This document shows, piece after piece, positions 11,204 through 22,595 of a stretch of 58,412 nt of DNA (positions are counted from its first letter, which is position 1; every line of letters begins with the position of its first letter). Both the position numbers and the translations under genes were made by a program. Source of the DNA: Macrocybe gigantea. Taxonomy: Eukaryota; Basidiomycota; Agaricomycetes; Agaricales; Callistosporiaceae. The notes below the pieces were generated by a model. That model was given only the letters and a program-made list of their open reading frames with translations. It did not search any database and was not told where the DNA came from. The DNA lies in the NCBI GenBank assembly GCA_011319805.1, contig SJRY01000150.1, positions 1 to 58,412 of the forward strand, written 5' to 3'.

Positions 11204-11822
11204 TTAGCAATTGAAACCTCCAATCTCACGACCGTAAGTGCTCTTCCATTGATGGTGACTATTCCAACCTCCCTGAGTCGTGCCGCACTGCGCATTGACA
11301 CATCCGACATCAAAGTTCCATTGGCTTACAGACTCGGTCTGTCCGTTACCGTAGTCGCAGCCGAATGCCCAAACATTTGCAAAAACGAAGGACACAGAAC
11401 CTCTGAAAGATGGCCTGGTGGCGAGAAGGTTTGCCATTCCGTTGTTGGCACCTTGGATGTTGGCCGCGCTCGTGAACTGGTTGTTGCAGCTGACATCGCA
11501 GGTCAATTGACGAGCTTCAAGCTCTTCGCCCCGTCTGTGAAGCAGTTCGTTAGCTTCCAAAGGAGTGAAGCAGATAGTTAAAGGTGTGTGCATACCCAGA
11601 AACATCCGAAGCTTCGGTATTAACAACCATGCCATAGTACGCGAGATGAGTTTCATTGAAGCTCATGTATACACCGTCGGCAGCATTGGCGATAGTCGTT
11701 CGTTGGCCGTCCTTGATGAATGGGATATATGCTATCACCTTGTATTCTGTCTCCGCCTCCACAGGTAGAGCAATGGCAGGGATTGCGAGTGTGACAAGGC
11801 TCAGGACAGTGGCGAATTTCAT
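11204..11822 (-). CDS. Secreted protein with conserved pro-region and 6-Cys domain, copy 1
   Basis: 185 aa from exons 11822-11596 and 11534-11204 (61-bp intron). Residues 1-~19 form a signal peptide (MKFATVLSLVTLAIPAIALP). Residues ~25-75 are a pro-region conserved with copy 2 (IAYIPFIKDG; NAADGVYMSFNETHLAYYG). After a Glu-Ala-Arg / Gln-Leu junction comes a ~100-residue domain with six Cys (QLTCDVSCNNQF; VWAFGCDYGNGQ; FDVGCVNAQC; GGFNC at the end). The boundary between pro-region and domain lies soon after the intron. About 1.7 kb separates the starts of the two copies, which face the same way; exon 2 is 331 nt in both. The last ~100 residues are far more alike than the first 80. No catalytic motif is apparent; role unknown. 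A Hce2/Ecp2-like fold crossed my mind on Cys and helix order, but I cannot support it. Confidence 0.88.
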
Positions 11823-12932
11823 GGCTCTGGAGAAAATGGTATCAGAATATCGGTGGTGGTACGCCCTCTTTAGTGAACTTACCTTTTATCACTCTTATGC
11901 AGAAAAGACTGGCTATGGCTTGCTCTACCGTCCTATGGCACCCTTTTATACCACTTATACCACTTAGCTGCCGCATGGTCTCGACGGGCTTATTCGGTTG
12001 CTGTTGAGCCGACCTAGAATCATCACCATTCGCAGATACCAAAACACCTTCTCCACACCCAGTCCAGACATCTTCCGGCAGGTCCTTCTTCACTGAGCGT
12101 CAGCTCTATTCAAATTTTGAAATTAGATTACTCATCTTCTCCAACTCTGCATCGGCGCTTGATTCTCGCGTTTCGTTCGCAAGTTTCAGTGCCGAGAAAG
12201 GGTAGGCTTACACCACATCGAAATTTACTTACCGTCTTATAGTCATGACACTATATGGTGACTCGTTTTATTGTATATTTTTGTTGCGAGAGCTGGGCCT
12301 CGAGCTGTCGTGAGACACTAGGATAGATTCTGACGCATTAATTTAGCATACCATAGCCTTAGCTGTTACATCCCAGCTTCATTCCAGTCCACGCTAGAAC
12401 ATGCCACCATGCACTGCGACCCGTCTATCACCGCGATGCCTTTGAGATGCCGTCTTTTTACTGCACGGAAAGTCTGTATCGCTGAATTGGATGCTTACTT
12501 TTCTGTTCGAATCGATCTTCTTTCCATTTTGCATGGGCCGGGTTGGTGGGCGGTGATATAGCTGCTGGTCTAATTATAACCCCATCCCTCCTCGATCATG
12601 ATCTGCACCAAGACAGAGAAAGAACAACCCGGTTCGGCACAGTCGACTTCCGAAGAATCAGACCATTCGACACTCCCAAAGGAATTACCGGGACTGTTAC
12701 TCGATGATCCGAGTGCCCAAAAGAAGGATAGACTCCCAACCTCGAGTAACGTATGTTTCACCTCAGACCAGGTCTCGGTGTGTGATCAATTGGCTGAAGC
12801 AGTCTAATCTCGGAACATTGTTCCACATTAGTTCAAGTTTGAATGATCAGAAGACAACACTATCAGCATCAACTCAATAATCCCTATCTACATCAGCAAC
12901 AACCTAGGATAGCCTCTCGACCCGCTGATAGT
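11823..12932. other. Spacer between the paralogous secreted genes
   Basis: Holds the promoter of copy 1 and the 3' side of copy 2. An open stretch at 12598-12750 (MICTKTEKEQPGSAQSTSEE), ending at a good donor (AAC|GTATGT), could be an orphan exon, but no downstream exon was found. Confidence 0.4.
11939..11950 (-). promoter_or_regulatory. TATA element of secreted protein copy 1
   Basis: TATAAAAGGGTG on the minus strand, about 117-128 bp upstream of the ATG at 11822. The same 12-mer occurs at nearly the same distance from copy 2, which argues that it is a duplicated or conserved core promoter. Confidence 0.7.
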
Positions 12933-13554
12933 TCAGCAATTAAATCCGCCGAATTCACGTCCGTACGTGCTCTTCCACTGGTGGTGGCTGTTCCAACCTC
13001 CCTGAGAAGTGGAGCACTGCGCATTGACGCAGCCGACGTCGAAGTTCCACTGGCTTACAGACTCGGTCTGTCCATTACCGTAGTCGCAGCCGAATGCCCA
13101 AACGTTCGAAAATACGAAGGAAACCGAGCCTCTGAAGGATGGACGAGTGGCAAGGAGATTAGCCATGCCATTGTTGGCACCTTGAATGTCGGCCGGGTTG
13201 GCAAACTGGTTGTTGCAGCTCACGTCGCACGTTAATTGACGCTCCGCAAGCCCGTCAGATCGTCTGTGAGCATGAAAGAAAAATGTATGAGAGTTCATTC
13301 TCATAAATCAACAGCATAGCTCACTCTGCGACCTTCGGCACATCGGTGCTGACAATCTTGCCATAGAATGCAAGGTGAGTCTCGTTATGGCTCGTGTAGA
13401 CACCATCAGCGGCGTTCGAAACAGTTGTTAGCCCTCCTTGCTTGATGAAGGGAATGTACGACACGACTTCATAGTCGTTAACTGCTCCAACAGGGCTAGC
13501 GAAGACCGGGGAAGCGAGAAGAGCGAGAAGGCTGGAGATGGCAGCGAACTTCAT
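12933..13554 (-). CDS. Secreted protein with conserved pro-region and 6-Cys domain, copy 2
   Basis: 186 aa from exons 13554-13325 and 13263-12933 with a 61-bp intron at the same position and phase as in copy 1. The signal peptide starts MKFAAISSLLALLASPVFAS. The pro-region (VVSYIPFIKQGG; NAADGVYTSHNETHLAFYG) is diverged from copy 1, while the C-terminal 6-Cys domain is nearly identical (QLTCDVSCNNQF, LLATRPSFRGSVSFVF, GCDYGNGQTESVSQWNFDVG, KSTYGRE, GGFNC). An earlier in-frame ATG at 13590 would add 12 residues before the signal peptide, so 13554 is preferred. The contrast between a constant mature domain and a drifting pro-region suggests selection or gene conversion on exon 2. Function unknown. 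Confidence 0.88.
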
Positions 13555-13667
13555 TGTTCTAGGGAAATTCTGGTCAGTCGCCGATGTCAACTTGGAAGTG
13601 TTTTGTACCCACTCTAATTGAGTACAGCAGACGAATCTGTGCAGATGAGTCCGCTTGGCTGCATTGT

Positions 13668-13679
13668 CACCCTTTTATA
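13668..13679 (-). promoter_or_regulatory. TATA element of secreted protein copy 2
   Basis: TATAAAAGGGTG on the minus strand, 114-125 bp upstream of the ATG at 13554, identical to the element of copy 1. An ATATAT stretch lies just upstream of it. Confidence 0.7.
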
Positions 13680-15919
13680 TATTTGATTATTGTACCACAA
13701 TGGAACTTGCATGGGCAGCTTGATAATTCAAGCATCGCTTCAGAACAATACCAGAGAATTCGGACATCCCATGGGGATGTAAGATACAAAGATGACCGGG
13801 TTTTTGCTTCACATAATCGCCTAGTTCGCAATGAACACCATAGAGGGCTGCAACTAGGACTGAGAGTATGGTGATCGGAGATAGCTGTCTCCGGATCGAA
13901 TAGGTCCAAGGGCTTCGCGAAGAGACGCGTCGTGTCAATGCGAGGCCCAGGATTCACCGGCGAAGAAAAAGTCCTAATGGCCACCCGGCTATCGGAAGAG
14001 TCCATCATGAAATACCGTGCATGCCGTTGTACCGTGATTATACCAAGTCTAGTATGGTCTCATGTTTTACCATCCGTTTCACGGAGATTTCACCGTGATA
14101 CCAATAGGTCAGTTCGAAGGAAAACTTTACCAGCATCTCTGTGCTCATTCAAAAGATACCACCATCGCTATAAGGCTGCGGGAGTTGGTTTCCCAATGGG
14201 TTGTTCACTTTGGCGAACCATACGAAGGACACTAATACAAAGTTCTTTGAACACCACAATCAAGCGCCCGCCTACAAGTTCAAACGTTCGTTAACATACC
14301 TAGACCAGCGACACGCCTAGACTTTGTGAAGTCTGCCTTCCTCCAAATCACGGCAATTGCATATCAGCGCTCAAGGCTGGGTTTAGGTATTCTCATAAAA
14401 GCGGTAGCAATGTATGGTGGCAGGAGTGTGAGGCCGATCGCCCAAACGGCTATGCTATCTTGACATGTGATGCAGATCAGACTGGCCAACGCATCGCAAC
14501 TTCAACACCATGGTAAACGGAATGTGCGAACAGCCGTTCACTCCAAGAAAGTTCATCCGATATACCGGCACAGTAACGGGCATTGAGGAGAAGAATGTTA
14601 AGTCATCGTGCGCATTATGCAAACTAGCGCGTCTGTCAGAGCACTTCTTGAGATAGCATTAGTGATCCATAGATCATGCGGGTACTCGCGGGTACTTACG
14701 ATTACGGCAGTCCTAGCAGATTTCTATAGTCTAGCCGTGCAACACCGCAGCAGTATCGTTAGTCCACGCAAGCCTCGCATTTTGATCATCAAACACCCTT
14801 TTCCATTTCAGCGGATTCCGGTGCGCAATGAACGCATATATGTTACTGGCGATGCTCTGATAGACTAGCATCAGCACCTCTGGTAATGATGACCAACCTG
14901 AACCGAACCTATGCATAAACTTCATCCTGCGAGTCGACAGAACAAATATATCTGCAGGAAAATGAGCTTTCGTTCCATCATCATCGATCTCTTGATCCGG
15001 GAACGATCGCCAGTTTTAGTGGTGCGAGATGCGGCCTTCGATGGACAGTGGATGTGCATGGCAGCCTGTCCGGCGAATAAGACTTCCGTTATGCTTCCGT
15101 CCACCTAGGACTGGCTGAGCAATTTCAAATAATGTACCACGCGTCGCTGGACTTCAAGTGGATTGTTTCAAGGAATTCTTCGATTGACAATCCCTCCAGT
15201 TTCTAAATGTTCAAGAACCATGGTTTCATAGAACACGGTACATTAGAACTTACTGATGCATTGGGCTCATCTGTCTTGTCGGGTATATGAATCCGCGTAG
15301 AGATACGAAGGCTGAAGACGAACAAGGGATACACGTGATGAATAACACCCGGCGTGGTTTCTTGCTCTTTCATTAAATTTTCAGTTCCAAGTAAGAGACT
15401 TGCGTTCCAACATTTCCTGACATGTTCATAGATCAATGGTTTGTCAGATAGACAATGTTAACCTACTATACACGACGTAGTTAATTCTTCTTACGGACAA
15501 GATGAAAAGCAAATATATAGCGTTCACTGATAGCAATGACCAAAAAATGACCAGCAGCGATTAGAAACCGAAAGCGAGAAAAAACAGCACAACCGCCCAA
15601 CAACAAGCGTTTCCACAAAGGAAGCCCTATGATCTCTGAGATCAGGAAACCTATGATGATTTTAATTTTTGCAGTCTAGATAGATCTAGGAGGTGTTGGT
15701 ATCATTCGAACGGAGGTGGATGGTTGCGGTTTATGCAGATGACGACAGTCCAGGGGGTGGCTTTGGAAATGGAAGAGGGGTAGATGCGCGGGCCGAGGAA
15801 AGAGAGAGGACGAGGGATACGGTCGTAGAAGAGCGGGACAAGCGCAGAAGGTGAGCTAGAACAAGCAGGCAGAGGATGAGCGAGGAGAAGCATAATAGGG
15901 TAGAGGTTGTGATCTGTCT
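13680..15919. other. Gene-poor stretch, 2.2 kb
   Basis: Open frames here (for example 13932-14294, 14608-14868 and, on the minus strand, 14925-14731) are short, overlap each other on both strands and carry no domain or splice pattern I trust. I see no RNA gene or inverted repeat of note. Confidence 0.4.
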
Positions 15920-18139
15920 TCAAGGACCCATCGGCGTGATGGGACTAGACGCGGAAGCATCGTGCTTCCGCTCCACCAGCGTCTGCACCGAAAGCTGCAC
16001 CGCATCACTTCCAGATGACTTTAGGTAAAAGAAAATCAACGGTAGTCAAAAAAAATCAAGAACCGACGAACCTTCTCGGATATGGCAGATATCGGGTGCG
16101 CCGAACCGTACCGGGAAGAGAAGTTGGGCATGGACAGCTGCGTGAGGTGGATCGAGACCGGCTCTTCCAGTCTCTCTCGCAGGTCTTCCCGTGCATTCAG
16201 GCTATGATTGAAACTTTAGCGTTGGCGAGGCCTTCAAGTTCACGGGAAAAGGTCTCACGTCGCAAGGTAAGAATTTAGGTATACTAGAGGAAGCAATTTT
16301 CTTCAATGGGTACAGGGCCTCGAATCAAAGAAGAGAAGAAGATTCCAAAGCTCACGCTTGCTAAGCCATAAGTAGAATGCTTCGCGATCATTGAGTGAAG
16401 GAAGCGGATTTCACTCTGATGGACGGCCCTCACCGAGGAATATGAAATTATTGGGCATAATGATATAAGTAAGCATGCCGAGCGTCGCATCCACGCTGCC
16501 CGAGAATACCTTAATAACAACAATCCAATGTAAAGAAGCAAAATGGAGCACATACGCAACTATCATGCCTGTGTTGACGGAATACATCATCAACGAGGTG
16601 ATGAGCGAATCGGTCCTAGGTGCGAGAGGGGGAGGTAACATATGTAATGTCGTACACCATAGAATGCAGAAATCTAGGCTTACTTGCGGAATCCTGTCTT
16701 AGATTTCCAAAGAAGGTAGCAAAGACCCAGAGCGACGCTCAAGTCGCTCGTCGTGCCAGCGGCGAAGTTGAGGTACATCAGGTTCTAATGTGGAGCGCAC
16801 GAGGTAAGCAAAGGTCTAGAAGGACCTGGGTGGCCAACACACCGCTATGGGCTTGAGAGCGAGGAACGAGCTAACACCGAATCTGGATGACGCGAGGGAT
16901 AAAAGGGAAAAAAGTGATATGAGGATCCTGAACACATGGGCGGACCGCAGGCGACGGCCGCAGATGGATGAGACGAACGCTTTGACGGTGATGACTGTCG
17001 CCCATTGCAGGGGAAAAAGTGTTTGAGCACCAGAGGAGCGAAACTACTTGGAATGAACGTACCCAATCCAACAACTAATCAAAAAACCAACGAAAGAAAG
17101 ATACTATCAACGCAATGGCGCAAAACGTCACAATAGCCGAGATGTTTCATTACCTAGATCTGTCAACGACACGGCCATCTACGGAGCAGCGATGACACGC
17201 ATCAAACGTCAAGACGTTCGGAAAGCACAGGGCGAAGAAAAAGATGATACTCACAATCCACGCGGTCAAAAGAATATTGCGCTGGCTTACTGGTTGGCGG
17301 CAAGTCGGTTTACGTCGTTAAAAAGGGCTTCTTGGAGGCACAGGGGAGCCACTCACGGTTGTAGAATCGCTGGGCAAACAACGAGCGGATTATGAAATCG
17401 GAAATAGACTATCGCAATGACCATTGCTGATGAACACCGCTCAATAGTCAGGAATAAAAAGGCTTACGGTCATAGCAACATGAATCTGCAGCGACAGTTG
17501 TCAAATTCGAGTGGTGGCGCGAATTCGAGTGCTCAAACAAGTGCTCACGATAACACTCCTTCAAGCAGGGTCAGAAAAAAAAAAAAAAAGAACAGGCAGA
17601 GAAAAGGACGTACCAGACGGGAGCCTTTGCAACGAGCGTCTCTGGTTTGAGGTAATTCGAAACCAAGTAGTAGTACAGGATGTGTCCATTCAAGGCCGAG
17701 TCAAATGTGTCCAAAGCCCTGCAAACGTCCCATGTCAGTTCCGCATCGTTCACCGGGAAGACGCATCTTTTGCACGCACCACAAAAATGCGACCTAGACA
17801 AAAATAATCAGTAGCGGTTTTGACCTATAAAAACAAGACTCACGGCACATTTGAACAGCAAAGGGTCCTTTGACGACTTCATAAAGAATGTGAACGTTTG
17901 CATGCAAGTGATACCCCATAATCTGCTTCCAGCGACGTCAAGTCCGCAGACCCACGAAAGCACGTCATGTATAAGCAGGGTTATTTTAAAATTAGACGTG
18001 AAATTAAAAAAAGCATCAGTTCGTGGATAGAACAAGGGACGTACGCCATAGCTACCAATCCACCTACAAGCAAGGCACCGAGCGTGTTATCAAACGCTGG
18101 GACTGCAGAACTGGGTGGGAGAGTGTCTGATGTGGCCAT
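15920..18139 (-). CDS. DUF6534-type basidiomycete seven-helix membrane protein
   Basis: An integral membrane protein of a family that is expanded in mushrooms and has no assigned function. It starts at ATG 18139 with the family's hallmark N-terminus (PAFDNTLGALLVGGLVAMA, helix 1). Recognisable later blocks, in order: LWGITCMQTFTFFMKSSKDP; a 14-nt microexon (17793-17780) giving VAFLW; ALDTFDSALNGHILYYYLVS; SISDFIIRSLFAQRFYN; YLNFAAGTTSDLSVALGLCY; TDSLITSLMMYSVNTGM; MLTYIIMPNNFIFL; YLNSYLATLNARED. The tail is hydrophilic and ends ITPMGP-stop. About ten introns; several joins in the middle (17.3-16.8 kb) I could not fix. Two joins, near 16556 and near 16437, fail by one base at GG/G runs (GCG|GTATG, CTCGG|GTGAGG), the same pattern as elsewhere in the window. 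Confidence 0.8.
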
Positions 18140-20200
18140 CCTTATGCCAAACCACCTCGTCTTCGAGTGAGAGCGAGTGAGCAAGGGAAGAGATGATGGA
18201 ATGGAAGCCCAGAAAATGTTGAGGGTCCAAAGGTATGCAGGGAAGAGAGTAGAGACAGAATGGGTAGAGAGAGAGCTTCCCAGATATCGCTCGGGAGCAC
18301 GTAATATAGGGCCGTGACTGAAATACACGAAAGCTACACGATTAGCGGGGGATGAAAAGAGAAACTGATGGATTTATAGAGACCGTGTATTACCGCCCAA
18401 GAACCCCAAATGACGGAATAGACCGCTTCAGATGTCAGAACCTCTTCCCTTGTCTTCCAGATATCAGAGAAGACGCCCACTGGGGAGGAGAGTGAGAGAG
18501 GACCACAAATAACTGTGGGAAGGTGTTTCCCTGCCTTGCAGAACTGGGGAGGAGGAAAGCGCCCCTCGCGCAGTATTCTCGGCCTTTTAAAGCACGACCA
18601 TGATTCCTGTATCACAATTGGAGAAAGGTGGAGAAAAATTAAAGTTTATGAAAACTGACATGTACTGACATCTAGCACCACACACGAACGACCCCAGTTC
18701 TGGATGATCGTGGCAGCGATATGATCCTGATCGTTGCTCGACGCCTTATGGGGCAGCTTACCCGGGCCGGCCGGGACACCGACGGACCCTTTTCATGTGG
18801 TTGCATCAGTGTAGCCGCTAGCGAACGTTTGCTGAGGCTTGGGCTCAAGCTCTGGGCATAAAAGATGGCAGAATTTCGATAGTCTAGCACCTTCCTCGTA
18901 TCTGATGGCTTTCGGACTCGGGCTTGAGCGGTTTCGCCACCGCTCCGGGATGGGAATCAACGTCGACAGTCAAAACGGAAACAGCCTTCCTGGCTTTAAT
19001 TAAACAGCGCAATATAGGCATGCTTGTCATGTCATATCTAACGTAATTGCGACATGGAACATCGAAGATGCGCAAACTTGTCTCGTTTTTCTCAAGCTGG
19101 CCGAGGAAGCGCCGGCACGTTATTGTTACTGCACTTCATCCAGGTCATGTTCCACATAAAATACAGCGCAGTACCAATGTCACCATAGCACAGATCTACA
19201 CTTTTCAAGGTCATCCGATTCAAGGAAAAAACATGCAGATCACAAATGCGTCAGCTTCGAGAAAATTTCATTATGCCTGCTTCGCCAGACAGACGGCCAG
19301 ATCGCAGAGCCCAGCCTTCCGGCAGCTCTGCGTCTTCCCAATCTCGATGGACAGATATGTGACCCATCCAGCCGAACGAACCTTCTCTGCCTCCTTTCCA
19401 CTCACGGCCAAGCTTCGGGCGACGGCCAACGCCGCAGACGCAAACCGCAAGAGACGTGAGGGACAGGGTTGCGCCAGGCAACGCGCTCCCCTGCCACACC
19501 TAAAATCCACCGCCTATGGCCTACGCTACCGATTCCCCACATAGGGGTGAGACATTCAAAGCTTGACATAGGCTGGGAGGGGCATGTGCCCCTCGAGCTT
19601 AGGAATTCAGTCGAGGACTGCAAGCATCCAAGCCCTGTCTGACGCGTGTATGACGCAAACCGTTATGCATTACGCACAGCAATGAAAGGTAGCCTATGCG
19701 ACAGACATCAGCATACCCAGGTTGGAAAGAGGCAATCACCGGAGGCAATAAGGACGCTGCAGTGACACAAAGGGAAGAGAGCGGGGTTGAAAGTGACCAG
19801 GCATCGCGCGACCGTCGCATGATTGCCTCTACTTTCATACCAGAAAAGAATGTTCGCTTCTCAAAGTGGTCAAGCGGAATCGCTTGGAATACCGTAACGC
19901 CTGCTAAACTAGAAACAAACCGTCGATCTCGGGATTGGCCCAGGAGAACGCTGTGGCGCTGGAGTCCAGACCGAGCCAGACGACGGTTAGCAAAGTTCAT
20001 CTCATTGCATGCAGGGGTCGAAAGCAAACAGGAGAGGGGTGAGCGTGAGAACGATAAAGAAGTAAATGAAAAGAAAAGGGTATTGACAGCGAGCATAGGA
20101 TAGCGTTGAGACGGGAGACAAACAGTTAACGGTTAAAAGCCGACACCACAAAGCTGAGGACACTGCGAAAAAACGTTAGATGAAATGGTCTCCAGAAAAG
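18140..20200. other. Spacer upstream of the DUF6534 gene, no confident gene
   Basis: Contains frames of 135-165 codons on opposite strands (19047-19544 and 19696-20103 plus; 20096-19599 minus). They overlap antisense, lack splice structure and show no domain; the 19047 frame has no ATG at its start. A chance origin is most likely. Confidence 0.4.
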
Positions 20201-22595
20201 CTAAGCCAACAGCTCCGTCTGCCCGATCAGCTTCAAGGCCTGCCCGGACCTTGGCTTGATGTGCGTCTTGAAGGCATCCGGAATCCTATAGCGAGTACTT
20301 TCAGCACGAACACCAGAAACGCATCATCAATATCGGTGACTGACCTAAAGACCGAGTTGTTGAATTGCGGATTGGGCTCGATGACATTGCCAGCTTCATC
20401 GACGGCCTTGGAAATATCAAGTGTCGCGATCATTGATGCCAGCAAGAGCCAGATAGAGGATTCCACGAGGTTGGCGCCTGGGCAACGTCTGTGGAACCGA
20501 AAAGGAACGCGAACTCTTTTAGAACTGACAAGGATAATAGGCAGCAGGAAGTACGCACCGTCGACCGAATCCAAACACGTAGTTGCGCGGATCCCTGATT
20601 CGTTCCGTCTCCGCATCCACCTTCTCCATGAATCGCTCCGGGTTAAAAGCGGACGGGTTCGGATATATCTTCTCATTGCGAAGCATCGCCCTGGGGACGC
20701 AAGCGCAAGGATTCAGGATAACCCGATTGGGCGACAGACCGAGTGAGAAAATCGGACACTCCACGCTTACCAGATGTTTCCAAAGACCTGTTCAAAATGC
20801 CCGATCAATATACAGATATCGGCTTCTCAGGGAACGACGTACCAAGGATCCTTTAGGTATATGCATGCCGCGATACACATCATCTTCCATCAGGCGGTGT
20901 GGCAGGTCTAGAAAAGTCTCAAATACTACCGAGTTGAGCGCATCTAGGGTCCAACTCACTCAGTGGCACGGGAACACCCCATCTCCAAGTTTCGTTCATT
21001 ATGGCCTCAACTATGGCCCAACGTCAGCGTACGAACCTTCAAGCGGAGGCCCGTCTGCGTACCATATGGCAGGTTTTCTCTGTCCTTAAAGGATGGAAGC
21101 CTGTCTGTGCCCACCACGCGATCGATCTCTGCTTGTGCTTTCGCAAGAACTTCAGGGTGTTCCATCATCGCGAGCAAAAAGTGGGAGACGGTAGTCATAG
21201 TCTGTACAATGGACATGAGTCGTTGAATCCGGCACGAGGGACCGCTAGGACGAACTGTATCGGCGCTAGCAGAGTACATCGAGTTGGCGGTCCACTTGAG
21301 GTCGAATTCGAATTCTTCCGTCATCTTCGGCCGTCCTCCATCAAGGTGGAGCAGAACGATGGCTTGAAAGATCCAGAGCTCTACAAAGAGCATCAAGTAT
21401 CGTCAAACTGTCTCGTGTTACAGTGTCGGTCCAGTCGAACGCACCACGCTGTTCTTGACAAACTCATACGGCCTGTCCACAAATTCCTCCATCTTTGCCT
21501 TCCACATTGCCGCCTTGCGCTTGAAGCCGGCACCGGGGAACCAGTCCGGCAGGTGCTGCAGAGCAGGGATGACATCGACAGGCCATATGCCACCGCCAGA
21601 GGCGATCTTGTTCGCGAGCAGGTCGACACACTCCTCGGCGAGCTGAAGGAACCTGTCGCTACTGGGTGCGGGCTCGTAGCCGTACACGACGGACAGCGTG
21701 AGTCCGCCGGCGTATCGCCGCGTGTGCCTCACGTACTCTGCGGGCGACTGGATGAGCCGGCGCAGAAAGTCGTGCGTGCCGTTTTCGATGAGCGGATCGT
21801 ACGAAGGGATGGCGGGCAACCCAAACGCCTTGTGCATCAGCTTTCGTTGGCGCTTGGACTGATCTCCGTAGCCGGTGAACGCAACCTATATATTTGAAAG
21901 AGTAATTTTGCGGGAACGACGCAGCGCGATCAGCAACGCGGAATTATTTTACATCATGGAAGAGTGATGATCGCGAAAGGATTACATACCATGTTTTTAC
22001 AGCCACATCTACGATTGCGAAGGCCATGTGTGTATTGTAGGGCGTCGCAAGTGCGGGGTTACAAAATCCAAGCAAGAACGGCAAGGACGAGTGATGGAAA
22101 CGACAACAAAAATGACAACACTTGTTTTAGGCACTTGTTTTATGTTTCCTGATTCAGCTATAAGCCACTCACAGGTCTCCCACCATCACCAAGGACGGCT
22201 TGTCCGAGTATATCGAACCGCGCTTGTCCAGCAAATCGTAGGCGGCCTCCGGGCTGTTCAAGAACACCAATCCTATGCCAAAGACATGGAGATAGACGAC
22301 GTCGCCTGCGAGGTTTGCGAATCGGAAAGAAAAAGGGGGCGCGTGTCAGCCGAACATAGCACGCTTTAGGCTTTCGGCCTGATTCTGTCACAGAAATCTC
22401 ACCATACTGCTTCGCCCAGCGTTCGGCGGGTAACCACAGTTCTTTGGGAGTAAGGTCCGTGACATTGCCCAGGATCGGGATGGGCTTCGGACCAGGTGGC
22501 AAAGATGCCGCGGAAGCTTTATGCTTCCGTAACCAGATGTAAAGAGCGACGAGAAGGCCCCCAAGGCCTGCGACAACGGGAGAAGATATCGACAT
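20201..22595 (-). CDS. Cytochrome P450 monooxygenase
   Basis: ER-anchored haem monooxygenase, probably secondary or xenobiotic metabolism. N-terminal anchor ([20 protein letters not shown]), then the proline hinge [13 protein letters not shown]-helix region [13 protein letters not shown]; ExxR is E-T-W-R in [17 protein letters not shown]; the PERF-type block is FNPERFME; the haem loop reads [12 protein letters not shown] with the axial Cys just after an intron. It ends LIGQTELLA at 20201. At least eleven introns, two flanking microexons of 19 nt (22008-21990, giving CGCKNM) and 17 nt (20787-20771, giving VFGNIW). One frame break near 21325 ([13 protein letters not shown]) is repaired by reading CGAAAG for CGAAG. 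The sequence style resembles basidiomycete P450s such as CYP5144 or CYP512-type clans, but I cannot name the subfamily. Confidence 0.9.

Noticed and set aside
11204..13554. Hce2/Ecp2-type effector domain in the secreted pair
   Set aside because: Cys spacing and the order of helix and strands are only loosely similar; I could not match the conserved Hce2 core by eye.
18900..20103. Frames of 135-165 codons on both strands
   Set aside because: Antisense overlap, the longest lacks an ATG at its start, and there is no family resemblance or intron pattern.
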